Translations under genes and position numbers: made by a program
The notes under the pieces: generated by a model
Seen by the model: the letters and a program-made list of their open reading frames with translations, nothing else
Database searches by the model: none
What the model was told of the DNA's origin: nothing
Source of the DNA: Lineus longissimus
Lineage: Eukaryota > Nemertea > Pilidiophora > Heteronemertea > Lineidae
NCBI RefSeq assembly: GCF_910592395.1
Contig: NC_088310.1
Span: 14,331,501-14,395,500 of the forward strand
Length of the DNA: 64,000 nucleotides
Reading direction: 5' to 3'
Shown here: piece by piece, positions 50,058 to 58,110 of the stretch
Layout of the letters: the number at the start of each line of letters is the position of its first letter
Numbering within the stretch: the first letter of the stretch is position 1

Positions 50058-50376
50058 GTGAGGGGTCAGTCTCGAGTGCTCCGTTCATCATCCCATACAC
50101 GGTTGATTCAACCGAAGCCACTCGGTTCAGGTTATGCTGAACGTGCTTTTGCATCCGCGGAACCCAGGCTATGGAATAAGTTTCCCCCGAGACTGACTTC
50201 TTGCACTGACATCAAGGCATTCAAGGCACTCTTGAAAACCTTTCTGTTCAGGAGTGCCTTTTCATCAAATTAGAATTATTTATTTTTTTTGTGTGTAAAT
50301 CGCTTTGAGCGGGAATATTTATCCTGGATTTAGCGCTATAGAAGTACCTTTTTATTATTATTATTATTATTATTGA
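50058..50376 (+). pseudogene. LINE RT C-terminal fragment with (TTA)n tail
   Basis: The frame encodes ERAFASAEPRLWNKFPPRL and KAFKALLKTFLFRSAF, the C-terminal signature seen at the end of the LINE at 3-2639. A UTR with 'cgctttgagcgggaatatttatcctgg' and 'gcgctatagaagtacc' follows, then TTA repeats (50353-50376). This is a separate, heavily 5'-truncated LINE of a related clade. Confidence 0.85.
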
Positions 50377-50610
50377 GAAACGACAGTATATGATAAGCTT
50401 CGCGGGCCATTAAAAATTGCTAAAAATTAAAAGGAATACCAAGAAACCAAATATGGCCTATCCACGGATTCTCCAATAAACTCCAATATACAGTTGCAGA
50501 AACTCATGGTTTTGGTTCTATTGTCAGATTGGTGGTAATCGGACAAGAAGCTGAGCAATAATCGCATTTATAAGGTTTTCAGATTTGGCACTCTGGTGGC
50601 CAAATAGTTA

Positions 50611-52205
50611 ATTAGTCCAGTCAATCTATGGTATGACCTCACACTAATTGCAAGAGTAACGAAACCTGCTTTATTGTGACTGTTATTATGTACCAAATTA
50701 CATACTAAAAATCCCAAAAAATCGAAGCATTGGAACAATATTTATTTTTGACTTCAAAAACATACATAGTTAGGGTACTGGCGAAATTAGGGTACATACT
50801 GGAAAGTACAAAAAACACCATCTTATCCAACTACAACATAAACCAAGTTAAATTACTGGTGTAATAGAAGAGTCTACATTAATCAGGCTGTTAATAAAAG
50901 CCCTAGTGTGTGGTACCCTACCCCCTACCCCACCCCCACCGCCATTTAGCCATTGTCCCAATTTTCAACTTCCAGTCCAATCTCCATACCATCCATATCA
51001 TCACCATGATCACTACCACTGTCACTCTCACCCATGTTCTCACATATCCCCTTACATTCGCCACATGCAGTTGAACAAGGCAGTCCTATTTTCTTGCAGC
51101 TACAGTGCTTGGTGCTGCACCCAGTTTTGCAGTGACATCTGACGAACTCAAGTAATTCCTTGGGTGCAACATCAAGGCCCGTTTGTTGAGGAACCATACT
51201 TCCATCCACGATTTTCCATCCCCATTCTTCAGCATCTAATTCAATGTTCTTCCATGTCTGGACCTGATGATAAACGCGCATGCTGTGGAACATAACGGCT
51301 GCTGAGGTTGGTGGAAGATTCTTTGGTTCAATAGCCTTCTTGCTAGTCCTCATCAGTTCAAGAAATTTCTGATGCCTGAGTTGGTTGAGATCGCAGATAT
51401 TCGTACTTGGCTTGTACAAACACATGATTGCTTTTTCCCGAGCCGCTGTTACTTCATCCTGTGTGCAGCCCCTTCTGTTGAAAACCTTTGCCTGTTCGAT
51501 AAACGTCTGGTTGTTCTTGATCAATTTCAATCCAACTGCCTTCCCAAAACCAAACAGTCTCGATGTTGTGTCGCATCCCAGGATAGCATGAACAAACAGA
51601 AGGTAACGACAAACCTCTTCCCCTAGTGCAGACCTTGCTTGATAAATATCCATGTATTTATCCTGCTGTCCGGATTTCGGCTCGGGGTGGAAGAATATTT
51701 TTTCGTGTTCGCTTGTTGCGAGATGGCACAGAAGTATCATTTGTTCTTCTGAAAGATTGGCTATGAAAACCTGGGTGTAGACACCAAAATCAGCTTCCTG
51801 CTGTAACTACTGACAAAGTTACCTCATGCGGTAGTATGTCATTAATCGTAAATTGGTAAAAGGTGTAGGCCTACCACCAATGAGGGGTTAAAATGTGGTC
51901 CTAACCCTTTGAAACTATGTTCTTCTGAAAGATTGCCTATGAAAACATGGGTGTAGACACCAAAATCAGCTTCCTGATGTAACTACTGACAAAGTTATTG
52001 ACACATTTGTGCTGAGACGTCTGGCTCAAGTGCACACAAAATACTCAACTTTCAATCGCAAAATTCAGCATGTTCCAATGCTTCGATTTTTTGGGATTTT
52101 GGATATGTCATTCCTAAGATCAAATGACACAAAATAAAAGTGGTTTCGTTTCTCTTGCAATTAGTGTGAGGTTTTGCCAATATTAAGCCAGATTGACTGG
52201 ACTAA
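50611..52205. mobile_element. DNA transposon with about 130-bp terminal inverted repeats carrying a GCDTTSR/CXC gene
   Basis: The left end (50611-50740) and the reverse complement of the right end (52070-52205) share TTAGTCCAGTCAATCT, CCTCACACTAATTGCAAGAG, AACGAAACC and AAAATCCCAAAAAATCGAAG. The left arm has lost about 10-15 bases near its tip. The only gene inside is the minus-strand ORF at 50946-51803. The element interrupts a family A repeat: 'tggccaaatagttaat' precedes it and 'ccaatcaaaccgtacatccatccctgag' follows. AAT on both sides may be a 3-bp target duplication, but the boundary is uncertain by a base or two. No DDE transposase is recognised, so the superfamily is open. Confidence 0.85.
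50946..51803 (-). CDS. PIN/FEN1-like 'GCDTTSR' protein with C-terminal CXC zinc domain (truncated N-terminus)
   Basis: The open frame has an ATG at 51740, but similarity starts earlier, after a possible acceptor TAGTTACAG at 51804 (QEADFGVYTQVF, LSEEQMILLCHLA). Next come RYLLFVHAILGCDTTSR and LFGFGKAVGLKLI. The LLFVHA..GCDTTS...G.GK segment recalls the helix-turn of XPG/FEN1-type PIN nucleases. NLPPTSAAVMFHSMRVYHQV and EEWGWKI follow. The C-terminus is CHCKTGCSTKHCSCKKIG then CSTACGECKGIC, a tesmin/TSO1-like CXC zinc domain. I know this combination from a large uncharacterised metazoan family that usually has a 'DTD..VLL' strand upstream; that part is not visible, so the nuclease fold would be incomplete. 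The 5' segment has an intact duplicate just upstream (176-bp period). Confidence 0.75.
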   Translation of the reverse strand, partial: QQEADFGVYTQVFIANLSEEQMILLCHLATSEHEKIFFHPEPKSGQQDKYMDIYQARSALGEEVCRYLLFVHAILGCDTTSRLFGFGKAVGLKLIKNNQTFIEQAKVFNRRGCTQDEVTAAREKAIMCLYKPSTNICDLNQLRHQKFLELMRTSKKAIEPKNLPPTSAAVMFHSMRVYHQVQTWKNIELDAEEWGWKIVDGSMVPQQTGLDVAPKELLEFVRCHCKTGCSTKHCSCKKIGLPCSTACGECKGICENMGESDSGSDHGDDMDGMEIGLEVENWDNG

Positions 52206-52603
52206 ATCCAATCAAACCGTACATCCATCCCTGAGATAACTTGACTATAGGGTACATGCGTACAAATTAAGAAATCAATGGTCTCAGCAGTTAAGAAATG
52301 TGTCATAGTTACAGCCTAAAGGCCAATTTATGGCATTTGACCTATGTGACCATTAAAGTGATACTATGATGTGATTTACAACTTTGCGGAAATACGTCCA
52401 TTTTTAATTGTTGATCACAAATGCAAAGCTCAAATTTTCCATTTTTGATTAGATTTATTATAAAATCGCTGTTTTAATCGCGTCAGACTGGTCAACTGCC
52501 GAAGACGTTTTGAAAAACCCGCACTAAGTCACGTGACCTCATGACATCCCAACATGAACTAGTCAGACCGTTGAATATTTTCCTATTCGCTCTATATAGA
52601 AAA

Positions 52604-53718
52604 ATGGCGTCAAAAAGGGAATCTGAGTGTTCATCCTGCTCGATATTTCCGAGGAATTGTCCGATTATCCTGACACTCATGAGTAAATCAATTTTGTCTT
52701 CAAATCAAATGGTGAAGCGATCTCATCTCACGTCAATTCATAGAATTGTCATTTTTCAGTTGCATGTGACTTAGCAGTTTTAAAGATATGTATAAAAGTC
52801 AGTATTAGTATGGTATTTTATGCATACATGCATAGAATAAGGCTTCCACAAAACTCTTCAATTCAACATAAAAAACAATGGCATTAAATTGTATTTCATA
52901 TATTTCTATTCAGGTGTCGGAGTGGGAATTGCAAAGTAATGCCCAAAATGGTGGATTGCCGCTCCTGCCACAGCATTGACAAGGTCCGGGAAAAACTAAA
53001 TGATGTGGATGTTGAAGGAGCACCATTTAAGTGCATCGCGGACCACCCAGGATTCACGCAAGGTTGCCTGTCAGCATTTGCCCTTCAGATTGCCCATTCA
53101 AGTTACAAGCAACAGTATGGCCCACATGCCAAGGACGGGACACTTAACGAGTAAGGGACCGTCTCATGAATATTGATGAACCAAGTGTATTTTTTTTTCA
53201 CTATGATACCCTATAGAGATAATGTTAGTGTTCACATATAGATGTACATGCATATATGGGATGAAATACCATGAATGATTTATTTTTTCAAAAACTGTTG
53301 CTCATAAAACTGGCAACTCCCTCCCCTTAGTCCTCATTAAGTTTGAAAATGACACAACTATAAAGCCTGTATCTGAGTGATTCTTAATGCAATAACAGGA
53401 ATATATGCCATGAATTTCAGTTTGCTTAAAAGTTGTTCATGAAAAACTCATCTCACCAACATACTCAACCAGCTCAATGGCATATCACATGTGTTGATGT
53501 GCAACATTGATCAAACATTTAACATATCAATATTCTCTTTTTTTAGGAAATACAGACACACAGCTTATAGACAGTTCATTCATTGGTGCTGGAGATATCT
53601 AGGGAAGGAGATACGAGTAGTCATACCATCGTGTGCTGTACAAAAGATCAGAAATGCTTTTCCATCAGACTCCAAGTCTTATGTAGGTTTCAAATTGCCA
53701 TCACTGGATGACAGATGA
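52604..53718 (+). CDS. Stand-alone P2X7 ballast (intracellular C-terminal) domain protein, three exons
   Basis: Exon 2 (52914-53150, acceptor TTCTATTCAG, donor GA|GTAAGG) and exon 3 (53547-53718, acceptor TTTTTTTAG, stop TGA) join in frame. They encode CRSGNCKVMPKMVDCRSC, CIADHPGFTQGCLSAFALQ, then YRHTAYRQFIHWCWRYLG, IRVVIPSCAVQKIRNAFP and YVGFKLPSLDDR. This cysteine-rich pattern is that of the zinc- and guanine-nucleotide-binding cytoplasmic ballast domain of P2X7 receptors, here without any channel part. Exon 1 is probably 52604-52682: the ATG frame gives MASKRES, but the part matching the exon 2 phase (ISEELSDYPDTHE, donor GA|GTAAAT) is in another frame, so a small frameshift or sequence error lies near 52617-52627. 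A GTCACGTGAC palindrome at 52528-52537 sits upstream. Exons 2-3 show no lesions. Confidence 0.85.
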
Positions 53719-53894
53719 TGAAATACATACATGAAAATTCATATAAATCCTCTCATTGTTCCTTATTCAATTTCTTGTTATAAGCGCGCAGCAGAAAAGC
53801 CGAAGCGCTACTATGGTTAACGTGCATACGGCATATCCAATGTAAATAATATTTCTCAAGTCCATGGATTCGTTTCAAATGGCTTAAATTTGAC

Positions 53895-55690
53895 TTAAAA
53901 TGGCCGCCAGAAGAAATAAACGCGCGAATGAAGCAACTCGACTATTCTGAGCTCCGAGAGAGAACCACATGAATATTCACACTGTTTTTTAAAGTACAGT
54001 CCTTTCTTATACTTTGGGTAATATGTGGCATGTCTGGCTGTGCTTTGTTTTGTGGTGGCCTTCATCTTGTTTGAATTCTCATCATAATGAAGTGCTGCTA
54101 GTAATAGTCTGAAATAAATGAGAAAGTTTGGAATATATGTCAATCATTTCATCCAAATAAACACACTCTCTTCAAATTTTTAACCATGCAAGCTTTAGGT
54201 TATTTGAGAAAATCAAAATTACATGTAGTTACATCCATAGATGGAAAGGTCGTGAATCACTTACCACATTTTGATCTTCCAGAGTTCTATTGCTTTTCCC
54301 ATCTTGTTTTGGTATGCTTAAATCACTGCGGTTGATGATCTGTAATTGTAATTGTAAAAACCTTTCATGTTCATGATTTAATTCGATGACAATGTCAATG
54401 TAGGTATACTGACCACAACATGTAGAAAACAGAGCAATCCTCCAACAAAAATAAAAATACTTTAGAAAATCACGACACCATGTTGATTGTTATTTGTTCA
54501 CACAAAATGCACAACCTTAAATTGAATGAAAATACATCTTATGGTACATTAATTATACATAACAGCATCATCAAGCATCTTACCTCTGGTTCCTGTACTA
54601 CAGTTTCCTTTTCTTTGGCCTAAGGAGCATCGTATGCCTCAAATGCTTCAGCGCATGTCTGAAAGTTTTAAGGGCATTCATCAGAATGTATGAAGGAATC
54701 TAATACTACTTCTATTAGACCCTACTACTACTGGTATTAGTAGGCCTACTACAGACAACCAACCATATCCCTTTCTTGCATGGTAGGCTATCTGATGGTG
54801 TAGGCCTACCTACATGATTACCAGTAGCTACCATTTTCTGTTTCAGTTTTGATTTCCGGCTTAAATTACCTGGTAGTGGTAACATCTTTACCATCTTTTG
54901 TGCCTTTTAATTTATCCAGGACGGTAGGCCTACCTGGCCACGGGGGGGGGGGGGGGGGGTCAGCCATACTTTACCAGGAATGCAGTAAGGCCTATTCTAT
55001 TGCATTTCATGTCGAAGCATGCCATAGGCCTGGGCCTATAAATTTACAAGGCGGAACTTTATAGTGCTGGGGGCATAGCCTAGCACAACATTGGCCTAGT
55101 GTGCATAGGCCTACACGTGTGTGTCATGAGTTGGAAATTGGAGGGGCCGGGGGGGGGGGGGACTAATAAGTGATATCACAATGATCAGATGATAACTTGG
55201 TAGCCTAGCTACCGATAACTTACCCTCTTTCTATGCAGTTATAAAAACGCAATCCTCGGGGCTTCAGCGATGCCGATGATGTTGGTGGCACTGGCACTGG
55301 TACTGGTACTGGTAGTGGTAGTAGACGTGGGAGAACTAGGCCTAGGTCTGGGCCTAGGGGGCAGGAGGTGGGCAGAGGGAATGGCACCTTCAGCCAAAAG
55401 CCATTTAGAAGCGAAACCCAACTTCTTCTTCATACAATTTCAGAACTGGGAGTCCTCGAAATGACTGCTACAGAGGTGGCTGCTCCTTACTGTACTCAAA
55501 ATCGCCCCTGGTCCGTTTGACCACTCTGGTCGAGGTCTGGTTACAGCCCGGTTCTTTGATCGGTTCAAGCCAGCAGAAAACCCCAACACCTTCAGTTTTG
55601 ATGGTGTTGCCGCAAAACATCGCAGCACCAGCAACCCGACAACCCTTTTCTTCTTCTTCTCCATAATCTTCAGTTCTTATCATGTATATA
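53895..55690 (-). pseudogene. THAP-domain gene of the TTAA element, with inactivating changes
   Basis: The first exon (about 55683-55224, donor AGAGG|GTAAG) encodes a degenerate THAP zinc finger: GCRVAGAAMFCGN, GVGVFCWLEP, RVVKRTRGDFEYSK, then, one frame over, SSHLCSSHFEDSQF. A TGA follows (55440-55442), and the frame continues in phase as LGFASKWLLAEGAIPSAHL, the AVPTF-box region. The second C2CH cysteine is Ala and the usual Trp is lost. Exon-like pieces follow at 54658-54584 (75 bp, one in-frame TAG), 54339-54265 (75 bp, open) and 54108-53895. The last encodes LLLAALHYDENSNKMKATT and YYPKYKKG, a C-terminal motif I associate with multi-copy THAP proteins. A frameshift, at least two in-frame stops and a phase mismatch indicate a decayed gene. 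A TGACGTCA site at 55804-55811 lies upstream. Confidence 0.7.
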
Positions 55691-56165
55691 TTGAGTAAGG
55701 ACAGGATGGAATGTCAATGGCCAATGGCAGTTGTAAATAAACGAATGAGATTTTTTTTTTCGCGGGAATGTAATCCACTGCGACCGCGAAAATGTTCATC
55801 ATGTGACGTCATCAACGAAAACGTCGTCGGTGTAGCGCGATTTCAACGGCATCGAAGCAAGCCTTCCAGGTGGGATTAAAACCATTAATTTCTAGAAAAT
55901 GTGCATTTCGATTAAAAAACCTTACCGATTTATGAGAAAGTGACGTAGTCATTTGCCAAAAACAGCTAAAACATTATATGGTGAAATTTGAAACGAGTTA
56001 CCCTTTAAAACTAGGTCACATCCCTCTGGGAAATGTGCTCAAATCGTGAATGAAGGTGAACTGAAAACCAACATATCACAGACACTTCGTCCCTCAAAAG
56101 CCTGACCAACAATTTATCACGTTTGGCAGAATACCTTCTTTAATTATGGAGCAATTTCAACTTAC

Positions 56166-56290
56166 ATCCTCTGAGAGAGCCTTACTGAGATTACTGTGAG
56201 CCATGGGGGTGATACAGAGCTGATGAATTACTTCTCTCTTTGTCATCTCAGTCGCAGTAACTTCACCAACTTCAGAGGAGTAACGTTCGC
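56166..56290 (-). CDS. UBR1/2: UBR1/UBR2-like, most upstream exon in the window
   Basis: The acceptor is GTTTTTACTTGTAG before 56290 and the donor GAT|GTAAGTTG after 56166. The exon is 125 bases, phase 1 in and phase 0 out. It encodes GERYSSEVGEVTATEMTK, then REVIHQLCITPMAHSNL and SKALSED. This matches the UBR 'GERY..GVG.V....REIIH.L.I.PM.HS...K.LPE' block almost residue for residue. The next coding exon is 16 kb away at 40067, across the two transposons and the 1.7-kb repeat. No earlier UBR exon was found to the right. Confidence 0.96.
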
Positions 56291-57059
56291 CTACAAGTAA
56301 AAACACCAACAATACATCTGGCATGTATATAATAAAAGTCAAAAAAACATTAATGGCAGCTTGGGAACTGCACAAGCAGGCATAATAGAAAGCTGATATT
56401 AAAATGTATATGTTAATGGTAAGGTTAAACAGTGCTTAAGGTAGCACCTTTATCCTGTCTACTGTTCAAACACATGGAATACATGACCCAAATATAACCC
56501 TAAAGATTTTTACATCGTTTTTACATCAACTTAACACCTTCGGCGCCGGTGTTTCACCCACCAACCTCCTTTTAGGACCGCCAGAAAAAAAAATATAAGA
56601 GATGGCTGCATAAGGTCTTTTGCAGTAAATTCTCCAAAACAAGGTCTTCTTGAATCAATAGAGTTATGTTAGCTACACTCCTTTACTATCTTTTAATTTT
56701 TGTTTGAAAAAAATGACCAAAAATGACCAAAATGACCCCCCCCCCCGACCCCCCTAACGATTCCCGGTGTCGGAACAGCTTTATTCTTTTTTATTTAGTG
56801 GTTTGGTCTTTTCAGTTCCTACCTGGCCCTGATGATGGCAATTGCGTAGTTCTTCATGAAGTCCATGAGACTCCGATAAACAGCTCAAAGAGGTGGGTTT
56901 TTTTTGGCCCATGTAGATCTACATGGTTCGGTGCTCAAGGTGTTACATATTGTTTAGGCTCCTATACTATCTTAAAGTAGCTGACAGTAAAAAGGCGCCT
57001 CCTGGTGGCCGCCATCTTGAATTTCAATGTGGATGACGCCCCTTCAAAGACCACATGAA
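56291..57059. other. UBR intron, no recognised content
   Basis: A C-run (about 56739-56755) and a 'gcctcctggtggccgccatcttgaat' palindrome-type core near 57000 are seen. No exon is recognised. Confidence 0.5.
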
Positions 57060-57301
57060 CTCGGCTGTAACTTGGGTTCTATAGTCTGGTCCAAGATGTT
57101 GAGATAACTTGAAAATCGCTCTCTAATTAACAATTGTGAATTTACATTAATGAAACCTACCTCAAATAAATCTTCCCAGCATGTCCCTACATTTTAATCC
57201 ATTCAAAAGTTCCTTAATGAGGTTCATCTGTTCAGTTGTATATTGAGATAACAAAGTTTATCTTATCACAAACAGGTTTGAAACGGATAAATTACCTTGA
57301 C

Positions 57302-57332
57302 GTTTCATGACTAGTCAAGTCATTTCATCAGA
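57302..57332 (-). ncRNA. Hammerhead-ribozyme-like core, left arm (inverted copy)
   Basis: This is the reverse complement of the core at 57650-57679, with the same CTGATGA, stem and GAAAC order on the minus strand. Confidence 0.45.
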
Positions 57333-57649
57333 AGTGTCTTAGTTCTTCTGTTGACCACTAGAGGTAGTGGCCAACAAAACCTGGTCCCATACGTGAGGTA
57401 GTTTGAAGCCCCCTTCATAAATCGGCAATAACGGACCATGTTGCCCAGGACAATCATTCCATCAGTTGGCGGGACAGCAAGGTTATAGACCGGGAACCCA
57501 ATCGATACCTTCGCTGGATAAAGGAGTCGATATGGATCAGAAAAACACCCAACATGAATAGAGATGAAGGGGCTTCAAACTACCTCACGTATGGGACCAG
57601 GTTTTGTTGGCCACTACCTCTAGTGGTCAACAGAAGAACTAAGACACTT

Positions 57650-57679
57650 CTGATGAAATGACTTGACTAGTCATGAAAC
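57650..57679 (+). ncRNA. Hammerhead-ribozyme-like core, right arm
   Basis: CTGATGA (57650-57656) is followed by a possible stem II, ATGACT/TGACT/AGTCAT, and then GAAAC (57675-57679). These are the invariant core blocks in the right order and spacing. Penelope-like elements are known to carry hammerhead motifs in their terminal repeats. Stems I and III and the cleavage site were not resolved by eye. Confidence 0.5.
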
Positions 57680-58110
57680 GTCAAGGTAATTTATCCGTTT
57701 CAAACCTGTTTGTGATAAGATAAACTTTGTTATCTCATTCAAAAGTTTGCTCTGACTACAACAGCACCAGAAATGTTGACTTTGCAGCAAAATACCTTCC
57801 TTGTGCTAAATGCAATGAAATACACTGGCAGACAAGTTGCGTCATGACGCAATGTCATCAACAATGCAAATCTCATTGTTGACGATGTCATTTGGCTCTG
57901 GCTCTCAAAGCCTGTACAAAGTGTGTGTACCAAAAAATTCCTATGCTGTTACATTTGGCCATATTTTGGAGTGGTTGTGGTCAATACAAACTTGGGAATG
58001 AAATAGAATGCTGGGACAAACTAGAAATATTCATTTGAGGTAGGTTTCATTTAAAACCAACAGAAATTATGAAATTTGAGAGCGATTTTTAAGATTTATC
58101 AGCATCTTAG

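Larger units (their letters stand above)
52353..56008. mobile_element. 3.65-kb TTAA-flanked transposon carrying P2X7-ballast and THAP genes
   Basis: TTAA lies at 52353-52356 and 56005-56008. The left end then reads AGTGATACTATGATG and the right end, in reverse complement, AGGGTAACTCG, so the tips are similar but degraded. Removing one TTAA plus the interior restores a family A TGACCT block: 'tttgacctatgtgacca' - TTAA - 'aactaggtcacatcc'. The interior holds two convergent genes: a plus-strand P2X7-type gene (52604-53718) and a minus-strand THAP gene (53895-55690). A TTAA target and a THAP domain fit Kolobok-type elements; no DDE core was recognised. A G18 run lies at 54942-54959. Confidence 0.75.
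57245..57736 (+). mobile_element. Penelope-like element 3' end in inverted-repeat arrangement
   Basis: Two arms of about 170 bases (57245-57419 and 57564-57736) are near-perfect reverse complements. Between and into the right arm, a plus-strand frame from 57425 reads HSISWRDSKVIDREPNRYL, then RWIKESIWIRKTPNMNRDEG. This is the C-terminal signature next to the GIY-YIG endonuclease of Penelope-like elements (NH.I.W..AKVI..E......IKE.I.IR.....MNRDEG). Penelope copies are known to carry terminal repeats in odd orientations. The RT part is missing. Confidence 0.8.
57060..58110. mobile_element. TIR element of about 1 kb, host of the Penelope-like insertion
   Basis: The left arm (about 57085-57168: CAAGATGTTGAGATAACTTG, AAAATCGCTCTC, AATGAAACCTACCTCAAATA) pairs with the right arm (about 58033-58110: CATTTGAGGTAGGTTTCATT, GAGAGCGATTTTTAAG, ATCAGCATCTTAG). 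The arms are about 80-100 bases. The interior outside the Penelope piece has no recognisable ORF. Confidence 0.75.

Noticed and set aside
54265-54339. 75-bp exon with good splice sites as a cassette exon of UBR
   Set aside because: It would keep the UBR frame, but it lies inside the TTAA element between pieces of the THAP gene and has no UBR similarity, so it is better placed there.
55239-55464. Plus-strand ORF rich in VLVLVV
   Set aside because: Antisense shadow of the Ser/Thr/Pro-rich part of the THAP gene.
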